Notes: generated from the letters alone by a model not told the origin. DNA of 64,000 nt from Actinostola sp. cb2023 (GCA_033675265.1 JAUJYZ010000608.1:52779-116778), one strand, 5' to 3'. Counted from the first letter of the stretch, positions 21,364 to 30,966 are shown. A program made the numbers and translations.

Positions 21364-22010
21364 TCAAGAGATTCTATGAAAATATTTATTGTGGTTTTTT
21401 AGTGTGTTCCTTGTTATAAATCTTCTACTACAATATTTACATTTCAATCTAATGTCAGTACAATAATTGTTTAGTTCTTTGATAATAAGATCATAATCGT
21501 TAGATACTATACATTTGAAACCATTTTCCTCATATTTTTCTAACAAGTTCTTCTGTTCCATAGAAAGAACGCCATTAGAATTAGGTGTTTTAAATTCAAT
21601 ACAAAGACCACAATATTTTTTATGGTAGTTATTAATAATTAAATCTGGTTGACCCTTCATATAACCTTTTTTATATGATTGAATTCTTTTAAAACTAGAA
21701 TCTGATTTTCACCTAATCCTGCTATCATAAGCAAGTTGGGGTAAAATCGTCTAATATATTGAACCACTTTCGTGTGCAAATCATATTCATCTTGTATCTT
21801 GAATGTCAGTGGGTTGTTAAATATTCTATATTTTTCCATTCTGTTATATTTATCATCAACATGATCTCTTATTGCATCACGGGTGCGAATATAACCTAAC
21901 GCCTTTGCAACATCTATACCCTTGAACCATACATTCTGTTTGTCATCAATAAATGTTGAAATCGATAAATTCAATTCTATGTTTTTATAGGATTTAATAA
22001 GTGTGGACAT
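21364..22010 (-). pseudogene. BRO-N + VRR-NUC + C2H2 gene, copy 2 (frameshifted)
   Basis: ATG 22,010 behind ATAGTATAAT. It begins like copy 1 (MSTLIKSYKN) but lacks about 60 residues of the BRO-N second half, jumping from IRDHVDDKYN to RIFNNP. The VRR-NUC part follows (YDLHTKVVQYIRRFYPNLL, GQPDLII, IEFKTP). One base fewer than copy 1 near 21,702 shifts the frame between the halves (21,657). The C-terminus keeps a C2H2 finger, CKYCSRRF...HNKYFH, giving the full domain order BRO-N, VRR-NUC, zinc finger. Copy 1 and copy 2 are very similar at DNA level over the nuclease part, so the duplication is recent. Confidence 0.8.
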
Positions 22011-22094
22011 ATTATACTATTCTATATAGAATAATATTTTAAGTGAAATTCCAAGAGTCTACTCAAGAGATGCTCAACAAGTTCTTTTATGAAT

Positions 22095-22439
22095 ATAGTG
22101 TGCGGTTGGAGATTTCCAAGGGGGCCCTGAAATGGGGTGCCCTTGTAATTTGTATTCTGGTATACATTTTCAGATAGTCCCGTTTTGGTGCTATCTACCC
22201 ATTCTCCTAGCAGTGTCTGACCTGACCCGCCAAAACAGTGGGGTAGGTTTTTTTATCCTCTTGATATCTATATTCTAACACACATTTTCAGGGAGCGGTG
22301 TTTTGGTGCCCCTTATATTTACCCATTCTCCTCAACATGATCACGCACTGCATTCCTAACACTCTTACACAAATAGGGTGTCTGACCTGACCCGTCGTTT
22401 CGACGGGGTAGCTTTTTTATCCTCATCATCAATAAATGT
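22095..22439 (-). pseudogene. relics of further BRO-N copies
   Basis: Two tandem blocks share TGTCTGACCTGACCCG, GGGGTAG and TTTTTTATCCTC. They resemble the BRO-N coding region of copy 1 around DEEDKKK and the hairpin-like ACCCGT...GACGGG. On the minus strand VRNAVRDHVEENG at about 22,330 matches the IRDHVDD motif of copy 2. Neither block is open; they are remnants of at least one extra copy. This part is locally more GC-rich than its surroundings. Confidence 0.55.
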
Positions 22440-23005
22440 TTAAACAGACACATCAAGATTCTCATCAACAATTTGTTTAATCTGTTTCTCTAAATTATTA
22501 TGTATGAGAGGTGGAGCTAACCAATCATCACCACTATTACTAATCTTAACATGTTTTGCTAGTTGAACTAAACAACTTGATAGAGCTACCATTCTCCCAC
22601 CTTTTAAAACAATATAACCTGCTATATTATTCAGTTCTTGTTTCAGCATCTCATTGTTTTGTAGGTCATTACACAATTCTTTGGTATCATCAATAGGGAC
22701 TATATAAGAAAGAATTCCAACAGAGGCCTCTATAGCTGTATCGACTAGGGTATTTGTGACTTTGTTTCCTAGAATAATTTGATATCGATTATAATATTTT
22801 TCAACATCTTTTGATGATAATTTCTTAACATCACCTAGAGACATTTTAATTCCGGTATATTGGTCAATAGTACCAAGTACTGCCAGAATTGATAGTTGTT
22901 CTCGTTTCTCTTCTATTTCTTCATCATTTTTCTTAGTTGGTTTTTTCTTTTTATTTCTTCTGGTATAGTTTTGTTATCTGTATATTGGTCAAGAATTGAT
23001 GTCAT
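22440..23005 (-). CDS. conserved Polinton protein, frameshifted near its N-terminus
   Basis: The long frame (22,844-22,440) reads YYNRYQIILGNKVTNTLV, then KQELNNIAGYIVLKGGRM and LAKHVKISNSGDDW; the same phase is open upstream (EEKREQLSILAVLGTIDQ). The likely start is ATG 23,005 (MTSILDQYTDNK) behind TATATAATTATATAATAA, in another phase, so a one-base shift lies in the A-rich tract near 22,930-22,955. If joined it would be about 188 residues. Mostly helical, no enzyme motif. Proteins of this kind lie beside the ATPase in related elements; the role is not known. Confidence 0.6.
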
Positions 23006-23037
23006 CGTTATTATATAATTATATACATTTTTTATTT

Positions 23038-23667
23038 TTAAATATTTATACTTGGAATTTCCAAATAATGATTATAAGGATGCCTCAAACAAAAACACAT
23101 TCTTGAGTATTTTTCCTGTTTTAATGTTTTAATAAAAGACTTTCGTTCTTCAAACTCTATATTTCCTCCATATTCCTCGAACAGAGTTTTTTCACACAAC
23201 AGATTGGGATTATAAAATGAAATAATACATCCAACATTTTCTCGAAATGGTTTAGCTATAGATGATAATTGTTGAGTTAATACCCATAGGGATAACCCTT
23301 CATGCCTCCCACTGAATGCTAATTTAATAAACTTGTTTGATCTTTGTTTGAGATCCTTTGAAAATGCGCAATCGTCTAATATTATTAATGTGTTCGTGCC
23401 AGAGAATACTGTTTGGCAACATGAAAGTAAATCATTTATCTCATCCACATCATCTGATTCTGGTGATAGAACAATAAACCTATTGTCATTCTGAGCAAAC
23501 CCGTTATATGTTTTATTTTTCGAATAGGTTGGACATATTAGAACTATATATTCAAAAACATTTCTATATACCCCTCTTAGTATATCAACTAAGTATTTTG
23601 TCTTTCCACAATTCGTTGGTCCTGTTATAATACAGTGAAATGGTGTCTTACCTTTCAATTCTTCCAT
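23038..23667 (-). CDS. FtsK/HerA-type genome-packaging ATPase
   Basis: 209 aa, intact, ATG behind TAATATATATAT. Walker A GPTNCGKT at 16-23, Walker B LIILDD at 94-99, and the polar sensor LTQQ at 130-133 preceded by SGRHEGLS (R121). These are the marks of the A32-like packaging ATPases of Polintons and related double jelly-roll viruses, which pump DNA into the preformed capsid. It lies just downstream of the capsid gene, 24 bases away, the usual neighbour. Length is normal for the family. Confidence 0.92.
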   Translation of the reverse strand: MEELKGKTPFHCIITGPTNCGKTKYLVDILRGVYRNVFEYIVLICPTYSKNKTYNGFAQNDNRFIVLSPESDDVDEINDLLSCCQTVFSGTNTLIILDDCAFSKDLKQRSNKFIKLAFSGRHEGLSLWVLTQQLSSIAKPFRENVGCIISFYNPNLLCEKTLFEEYGGNIEFEERKSFIKTLKQEKYSRMCFCLRHPYNHYLEIPSINI

Positions 23668-23691
23668 ATATATATATTAGTAAATAATACT

Positions 23692-24932
23692 TTAATACAG
23701 AATCGATTTCAAATTGCTATTTTGAATTTCCATCAAAGCATCGGCAATGACAAACATATAACAATTGATGGTTCCTGATCCACCAATTTTCCTCTTCATC
23801 TCCAGTTTAACACCGTCTTTTGTGCTATTCAAAACCAAACCATCACCATGAATACCATTATCTGGGTAAGTTCTCAAATCAATCCATAAGGCAAATTTAT
23901 CTGAATAAAAATCTTTAGGCATGATATTATCAGTCTCACCAAATCTTGATCTAATCGATTTCCAAAAATCAGTTGGTAACATACCTTTACTGAATAATTT
24001 ATTTGGCATTCCGTCAACGTTGATATTGACTTGTGTGATACTAGGAGATACAAACTTTTCACTATCTCTAGCACCTACAGTATACACATCAGTAAATAGC
24101 ATTAAAATACCACTCATCGATCGCCTTGGGATATTAACATGTTCATTAATCACACTGTCAGTGGCTTTATTAATCGTGAATGTTTTGTGGAGAAGAATGT
24201 TTTCATAATAGAATCCTTTGCCAACCTGGTATGCTGATAGAGCTTCACGTGCAAGATAATCACTAGCAATACACTCATATTCAAGCTCGATATTTGAATG
24301 ACTGTAATTATATGCTTTAGTTATATCAGATGTTATTGCAACTTCTCCGCTTTGTGGAAGTGTAATCTCAAATGACAGATTATGAGAGAGTCCTTTTGCA
24401 TAAAACGCGCCATGACTATCTAAAATAGGGTGATTGATTGACATTCTATATTTATCTCCATAGACAGCTGCCAACTCGACTTCCTTTACATCTGTACTTA
24501 CCTTATCACCTGCACTTGTTCTAAGCTTTCTCATATTCACTGATGAAATACCTTCCCTCAACATATTCTCCCGTTCACTTTTCAATAAATAGAGATCTTT
24601 ATACGTTTCATACAATCCAATACGATGAGTGTCTTGAAGAGTCTCCCCACCATACAAAACCCGAACATGCGACTTTAGAGCTCTCCCCAAATTATTAACA
24701 ACTGTATTATTTGCATGGCCTGTAGCTAAATTTAGTTTGAAAATCATGCTATTGACTTTGGGACGTATACAATATTATCAGACAACTTTGGTATGTGAAT
24801 ATACAATGTCTCTCCGGGATTAGCAGTACTTGGGTTGAAAGTCACACGATGGAGTGTTTTTTCAGCCTTCAATCCGAAAGGCTCAAGTGAATTCCGATTT
24901 ACATCTAATATTTTTGGAATTGTTTGTGTCAT
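23692..24932 (-). pseudogene. double jelly-roll major capsid protein gene, split by a frameshift
   Basis: The N-terminal frame (24,932-24,744; NPGETLYIHIPKLSDNIVYV) stops in an ATGA overlap with the main 351-aa frame (24,747-23,692). The main frame begins GHANNTVVNNLGRALKS and continues with YGDKYRMSINHPILDSHG, LEYECIASDYLAREAL and a C-terminal FALWIDLRTYPDNGIHG. This matches the hexon-type capsid protein of Polintons, which builds the icosahedral shell. The two frames are one gene with a single base missing at the overlap (about 24,745); coupled translation of two genes is the alternative but unlikely in a eukaryote. Divergent from the integrase, sharing a 39-bp intergenic region. Confidence 0.85.
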
Positions 24933-24971
24933 TTATATACCCTTATAAAAGATTATATATTTATATATAAT
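24933..24971. promoter_or_regulatory. divergent promoter between capsid and integrase genes
   Basis: 39 bp holding TATATAA-type motifs for each direction: GGTATATAA next to the capsid ATG and ATTTATATATAAT next to the integrase ATG. Promoter function is inferred from position. Confidence 0.55.
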
Positions 24972-25943
24972 ATGGATAAAATATACTATTCCGCTTATGG
25001 ATATTGGAAAGGTTATGATGCTATCAATAAACTAGCAAATGCAGCAGATATTGATAAAAATATTGTAAATAATTGGTTGGAGAAACAAGCATTATGGCAG
25101 ATCTATTTACCACCTCCAAACTATATCCCAAGATACCATTGGAATATCTCAAAACCAAATGAAATACATCAAGCGGATCTATTATTTCTTCCACATGATA
25201 TTGTTAAAAGAAAAACCTACAAATATGCTCTTGTAGTAGTTGATATCGCTTCTAGATATACTGATGCTGAACCCTTGACGTCTAAGTATTCAACAGAAGT
25301 ATCTAAAGCTTTTAATAAAATATATTCTAGAAAATTACAATGGCCTGAAACAATGATGGTAGACCCAGGCACTGAATTTATGGGTGAAGTTACATCGATT
25401 ATGAAAAAACATGGAATAAAAATACAAAGATCAGAAGCTGGAAATCATAGAGCTCAAGCCCTAGTCGAGCGCTCTAATCGAACTATTGCTGAAAAGTTAT
25501 TCAGTCATCAATATGCTCAAGAAATGTTGGAAGATGAAAGATCCCGTGAATGGGTGCAGAGATTACCTGCTGTTATAAAAAGTATTAATAGTGGAGTAAA
25601 GAGAATAACTGGTAAAACACCGACTGAATCGATAAAGCTAAAATCAGTTGATACTAAAGAGGTTGTTTATAAAAGATCTATTGGATTGAAAGAGGAAAGA
25701 TTGCCAATGGGTGTGAAAGTTAGATATTTATATGCTCCTGGTGAGTTGGAAGGGGGTGATAAACATCGTGCCACTGATCCAATATGGTCAATGGATATGT
25801 ATGATATAACTCGAACTGTAGTATCATCTGATCAACCTGTCTTATATTACCTCTCTGAAGGGGCCCCAAAACGTTCTTTTGTTAGAGAGGAATTACAAGT
25901 TGTTCCTGAAGACACTCAGTTACCACCTGATAGTGTAAAATAA
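24972..25943 (+). CDS. retroviral-type (rve) integrase
   Basis: 323 aa from ATG 24,972; the frame is open 16 codons further, but that ATG lies within the capsid gene. An N-terminal helical domain (about 1-60) is followed by the DDE core: D69 in IHQADLLF, D131 in MMVDPGTEF and E166 in ALVERSNR, with 34 residues between the last two. The C-terminal part about 225-310 resembles a chromo-/SH3-like tail (VRYLYAPGELEGG, PKRSFVREELQVV). Polinton integrases insert the element and make short target duplications, consistent with ACCTT here. The frame is intact. Confidence 0.93.
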   Translation: MDKIYYSAYGYWKGYDAINKLANAADIDKNIVNNWLEKQALWQIYLPPPNYIPRYHWNISKPNEIHQADLLFLPHDIVKRKTYKYALVVVDIASRYTDAEPLTSKYSTEVSKAFNKIYSRKLQWPETMMVDPGTEFMGEVTSIMKKHGIKIQRSEAGNHRAQALVERSNRTIAEKLFSHQYAQEMLEDERSREWVQRLPAVIKSINSGVKRITGKTPTESIKLKSVDTKEVVYKRSIGLKEERLPMGVKVRYLYAPGELEGGDKHRATDPIWSMDMYDITRTVVSSDQPVLYYLSEGAPKRSFVREELQVVPEDTQLPPDSVK

Positions 25944-25948
25944 AATAT

Positions 25949-26376
25949 ATGTTGGATTACCTTTTGAACCTTTTTTTTGGATTATTTTTTGAACCTTCTG
26001 TTGGATTATTTTTTGAACCTTCTGTTGGATTATTTTTTGAACCTTCTGTTGGATTATTTTTTGAACCTTCTTTTGAACCTTCTGTTGAACCTTCTGTTGG
26101 ATTATTTTTTGAATCTTCTTTTGAACCTTCTTTTGAACCTTCTTTTGAATTATTTTTTGAATCTTCTTTTGAACCTTCTTTTGAACCTTCTTTTGAATTA
26201 TTTTTTGAACCTTCTTTTGAATTATTTTTTGAACCTTCTTTTGAATTATTTTTTGAACCTTCTTTTGGATTATCTTTTTGAACCTTCTTTTGAATTATTT
26301 TTTTAACCTTCTTTTGAACCTTCTTTTGGATTATCTCCTGTTTACAATCTAAACTCTTCAATGTTTTTATAACCAT
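25949..26376 (-). repeat. GSK-rich coding-like minisatellite between integrase and polymerase
   Basis: Tandem 12- and 24-bp units (GGTTCAAAAGAA; AAAAATAATCC) lie between two convergent genes. On the minus strand the frame stays open for 139 codons from ATG 26,376 with repeats of KNNSKEGS and KNNPTEGS; unit lengths are multiples of three. The ATG overlaps the end of the polymerase frame. The opposite strand is also open (FEPSFE), so coding is not proven. It could be a low-complexity linker gene or just slippage. Confidence 0.6.
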
Positions 26377-29300
26377 AGGCTAGGGTATGAATACCATCTG
26401 CTTGAATAATTATTTTGTCGTCATCTCTTGATAGTGCGATTTTGTTTACAGTTTCAGTATAAATAGTATGTTTGTGACTTCTGATTACATTCATCTTTCT
26501 CATAACTTTTTGACCATCAAATAGACATTTTTTTATAGTCATCAAATGTTATATTTTGATCTACTACTACCTTCTTCACACCTTTGCATCTTTTTGATTC
26601 TGTTTCATCTATTTTATAAGCATATAACTTAGCTCTAAGACCTACGAATTCTGTTATCTCTCCAGATGTAGCTGTTTCATCTTTCATCATTCCAATAACT
26701 TTTTTATTCATTCTTTTTTTGATCCCTTTGTGATCCTGTGGATAAGCACTTGTATCGAATTTTGTTTCAATATCGTTTTCAATATCTTTATAAAAATCAT
26801 CTGTTTCAATCTCATACATTAATGAATCTGTGTCTGTAAATAATAGTTGTGCTTTGTTTTCATATTTTGGTTTTATATAATTATAGTGGAAGTCGTACAT
26901 CAGCATCTTTGATAGATCTAAGATTGACATCCCCAGGTATATTGGTTTATTGAATTCTAGTTCTGTTTTTGTCATATGGATGGCTACTAGGTTTTCTGAA
27001 AATATTGTTCGTTTTTTATAATTTGGTTGACATATTAATTTCTTTGCTTGCCCCTCATTTGTTACTAATTTAATGTCTTGTCGATTTCGTATGTTTTCCA
27101 TTGTTTTTCCGAATACACTGTTATTCATCAGTTTGAAGAAGTCTTTCTCAAAATCATTTTTCGCTTTAGTCCTAAGATCTGTGTTAAGACTGATATATTT
27201 TTGAAGCCAGTTTGACTCCTGGAATGTTATACCTCTATGGACTTTTGTTATCTTCATTCCAAGGCTTTCATATAGTTTCAGTGTCTTGTGATGAACCACA
27301 TAGTTCTTCTTATCACCAAGATTTGGAACTAGTTTTTCAACTTTGTTAATCATTAACCTTTCTGGAGCTAGTGGATATTCATTATGCGAATTATGTAATT
27401 CTATTGGATACTCTAGATCAACCTCTAATATACATGGATTCTTCTCCCAGTTCTGTAGCTCTTTCTTATTCATCCATTTGAAACCATGGGTTGGAAGTGG
27501 TTCTGACATTGCCCAACCGTATAAATTATTAGCATCTAGATATTTTATAAATGTTGATTTTTCTTTTTTATTGAAGTTTTTCATATATTTATTATTAGCT
27601 TTAGCATAACGTTTGGAAATCATACTAATACCTCCTCTGATACCCTTTTCTACCATAAGAATCATATCTGGATCGCTTAATAATTCTAGATTTATTTCTG
27701 TCTTCTTCAACATAGCATCCCATGATAGGCCAGGACAGGTGTAGTACCATGCCGGATCTAATTTATAGTTTTTCATACAGACATCTCTGAAATTCTCAAA
27801 TACGTCGGCTAGTAGGACAACATCAGATATTAGATAGAGATTGTGGTATTCTCTCATTTTTTTTTTTTTGAATGTTTTCCATACTTTCTGTGCGTGTTTA
27901 TAGGAATCGTTTGAAATATCACTATCATTCAACTTTGAATAGAATGCTTTTTTTGGTGGAAGAGATGTTTCATCTAGCTTCCCAAGACTATTGATATAAT
28001 CGTATGGATACACTCCTTTCCTTAGTAACAGATCCAGCTTCTCTCCATCATAGAACATACCCATATTTCTGAATTGTTCTTTCTTAAGATTCCCAACTAA
28101 CGAATCTAAACTCGCTGGCATGAATTTAAAGCTGTCTATGAACCGTATCTCACGCTTTACGGTGCATGTTTTCCCTTCCTTGTTTACGAATGTGTCCACT
28201 ACTATCTCTTTTTTGAATGATATATACTTCTCTTCATTGTTAGGGATACAATCGACTTTTCCTTCTGTTACACCTAAGTTCTTAATAAATAAATGGGCGT
28301 CATAGCCAGCCAGATTGTGAAATATCACTGGAATGTGTTTGGGGATTTTGTAGTTTAAATTGCATTCATTGTGTGCTGCTCCACGATACCTTCCTGTAAG
28401 GTGGTCATGATCAAGCACTTTACTCTCACTAAACTCTTTTTCACAAATATGGCAATGGGTTGATTTACTAAAATGTTCATAATCTTTTGCTGTCATTCTA
28501 ATCTTTTTTTTGTAGTTAAACTTTGAATATAGATCTTTGACAGACTTTTCTATCGAGTTCACAAAGTGCTGTCCAATATCTTCAGCATCGCTCTTAGTAG
28601 TGTATCTAACTATCTTAGGCTTAAACAGCTTATCATCACAACATTTAATCATATAGGCATAGCCTGATGGTTTATGTTTTTGATACTTTTCCGTATACGA
28701 TCTACCTTCATCAGGCCTACATGAAGATATACTCTCTGTAAAGCACTCAAAATCCGCGTAGATCACGAACGGTACTCTCATGCTGTGATTATAGTTTTTG
28801 AAAGATAGTGTAGTACCTTTCTTTGGCAATGTTATTTTAACGGCGTCATGATTCTTACAGTATTCACTATGTTTTTGGAGACTCTTCTCTGTTCTGAAAT
28901 TGTTGAGACATCGTTCACAGAAGTATCTTCTTCCATTATGATTCGTATTTTGAGAAGATAACAGTCTAGACATACTCTTAATCCAACAATAGTGGTTAGT
29001 CCTATCATCTGATATCATTAGAAGGTTTATTGTTTATTCATTGTTTTTGCTTATTCGAAGTGGATATATTTCATTTTTATATCCGTAAACGTTTATCCCA
29101 TATTTGGGATTATTTTTTTCGAAGATTTTAATCTTATCAAGTTGTACAGGAAATTCAATTCCATCCCAGTTTAATTTCTCAGCGTTTATTTTCAAAGCCT
29201 TTGATATTCTTTCAGGGTGTGTTTTTATAGGAAATATACATGATGTGATTGCCCATTTAAAACATAGATTATCATTGTTTTTGGAATTAATAATAGCTTC

Positions 29301-30024
29301 TCTCTTTTTTAATTTTTGTGGGAGTTCAATATAAGATTTGGCTGAAATTGGTTTATATTTATCAATATGAATATCCAAATTAACAACACTATTGAAAATC
29401 CATCCAGAACCTTGATTTTGAAAGCTGCCCTCCTTTTCTAATATTTGTTCCATACAGAGTTTATAAATATCTTCTAAATTACTTGCTTCTGTAATTATCT
29501 CTATTTTTGTGTGAAAGTGTGCGTAAGTAAAAACCTTCTCTTTTTTTTTCCATTTTATAAAATTCATTCTCTAAAATTAGTTTCATCTTGATTGGTTTTT
29601 CTTGTTTTTCTAGTAAAACAATAACACCCTGTTTGTTGTTTTCTAGAAATGTTTTAGAGTCTATCTTATCACTTCCTTTTATTCTAAATGATTTGAGAAA
29701 GCCTTTCAATGCTGACTCTATATTTATAATTTTTGATGTCTCTTTATTTTGAGCTTTAGTTGTTGGTGTCTTGGGGCTATCATATATATTATTGACTTCC
29801 TTCTTCAAGGCTTCAATATGTGTATTTACAGTCTTCTTAATCTCTGTCGGAACATAAGACATTATCCAATCTGAGAAATTATTCAATTGTTTTTGAACGG
29901 AGCTAGCCATCTTTCCAGCTAGTTGTTTCAGCGATTGTGGTTGTGAAACTTTTACCGGTTTTAGAATTGGTACCTTAATTTCAGATATTGGTTCATCAAT
30001 TATATTATTTTCTATCTCCGACAT
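26342..30024 (-). pseudogene. protein-primed family B DNA polymerase (pPolB), broken
   Basis: Replicative polymerase of the element. ATG 30,024 lies in the right TIR. Frame 1 (30,024 to about 29,540) gives the N-terminus; an A-run shifts to frame 2 (to 29,037); an in-frame TAA at 29,036-29,034 is followed by the same phase (from 29,018) for 833 codons; an A-run near 26,530 shifts again into a last frame ending at 26,342 (MRKMNVIRSHKHTIYTE, GIHTLAYGY). In the 833-codon part: a C2H2-like finger (FCERCLNNF), Exo I DFE at 89-91, an HNH-like zinc module (HCHICEKEF, DHDHLTGRYRG), Exo II HNLAGYDAH, motif A YLDANNLYGW, motif B LMNNSVFGKTMEN and motif C DTDSLMY. Catalytic residues are intact, so loss is due only to the three breaks. 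Confidence 0.93.
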
Positions 30025-30350
30025 TCTATAATATACTATAGTAATATCGCTTTAAGTACCTGTGCATCCTAAAACGGTCCCGAAACGTGGTAAAGAGTAT
30101 CACCACCAGCCTCTAGAATGCATAAATACTATCACCATTCCTTAATCAGACGATTTGGCCTTTTTTTTTACCTTTTTATTTCCAAGAATTTGACCTTGAC
30201 ATTCCTAACATTCCTTTAAGGTTGACCTTGGCCTTTTTCCAAGAATTTGACCTTGGCCTTTTTCCAAGAATTTGACCATAAAATGAAAAAGTAACGAGGG
30301 CGGCCATCTCAAATCACAAAATGTCCCCGAACTCTCCACTCCCTACTACT
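29986..30350. repeat. right terminal inverted repeat of Polinton
   Basis: 365 bp pairing with the left repeat. It contains the ACTCTCCACTCCC end, three minisatellite units, the promoter motif and the first 13 codons of the polymerase on the minus strand. No foldback insertion here. Confidence 0.93.
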
Positions 30351-30355
30351 ACCTT
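30351..30355. repeat. Polinton target-site duplication, right copy
   Basis: ACCTT, the second copy of the sequence at 12,464-12,468. Confidence 0.85.
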
Positions 30356-30966
30356 GGTAATACTTTCTTTAAACTGGAACAATACGATGAAGCAAAAACA
30401 TATCACGAAAAAGCCCTAGTCATTTATAAAACAGCGTATGGTGAAAATCATCCATCGATAGGTGACACACTGAACAACCTTGGTCGTACTTTCACTAATT
30501 TGGGGCAATACAATGAAGCAAAAACATATCACGAAAAAGCCCTAGTCATTTATAAAACAGCGTATGGTGAAAATCATCCATCGATAGGTGACACACTGAA
30601 CAACTTACTTACCATGAACTGGGTCGTACTTTCGAAAAAAAGCTCTAGTCATTTATAAAGTGACTGACTTTCCATAAAGTGAGACAATACGATGAAGCGA
30701 AAACATATTACGAACAAGCCCTAGTTATTTATAAAACAGTGTATGGTGATAATCATCCATCGATAGGTACAATACTGAACAACCTTGGTCTTACTTTCTA
30801 TGAACTGGGACAATACGATGAAGCAAAAACATATTACGAACAAGTCCTAGTCATTTATAAAACAGTGTACGGTGAAAACCATGCATTTACTGTTAAGATA
30901 CGTAACACCCTCGATATAACATTGCAAAAGTTAAAACATGGACCGTACAAATGCACTATAACATGA
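30351..30966 (+). pseudogene. TPR array and 3' end of the HEPN-NB-ARC-TPR gene
   Basis: Continuation of the gene at 10,264. After the duplication the frame reads LGNTFFKLEQYDEAKTYHEK and a second near-identical 42-residue repeat, then breaks at 30,600-30,680, where repeat pieces are jumbled and TAA occurs at 30,656. A further frame, 30,679-30,966, has two more repeats (RQYDEAKTYYEQALVIYKTV) and a divergent C-terminus ending GPYKCTIT. The repeats are almost identical at DNA level. The break at 30.6 kb is independent of the Polinton, so the gene may have been damaged by unequal exchange among repeats as well as by the insertion. Confidence 0.8.

Larger units (their letters stand above)
12469..30350. 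mobile_element. Polinton/Maverick element, 17,882 bp
   Basis: A complete integrated virus-like DNA transposon. Ends AGTAGTAGGGAGTGG...CCACTCCCTACTACT are terminal inverted repeats (left 12,469-13,235, right 29,986-30,350) flanked by ACCTT. Hallmark genes present: protein-primed family B DNA polymerase, retroviral-type integrase, FtsK/HerA-type packaging ATPase and double jelly-roll major capsid protein. Accessories: HNH endonuclease and BRO-N/VRR-NUC genes. An adenain-like protease was not found. The element is disrupted by several frameshifts and one nonsense codon and carries two later transposon insertions (19,085 and 20,195) and a foldback inside the left repeat. Confidence 0.95.

Noticed and set aside
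24744..24932. Small separate gene upstream of the capsid gene with ATGA coupling
   Set aside because: Its sequence reads on into the capsid N-terminus; a one-base loss explains it better than coupled translation in a eukaryote.
25949..26306. Plus-strand FEPSFE / NLLLNLLL frames
   Set aside because: Shadow of the minus-strand repeat between integrase and polymerase; no start context and low complexity.
26342..29567. Programmed frameshifting or stop readthrough in the polymerase
   Set aside because: Two shifts in plain A-runs plus a TAA with no visible slippery-site/pseudoknot design; mutation or read error is simpler.
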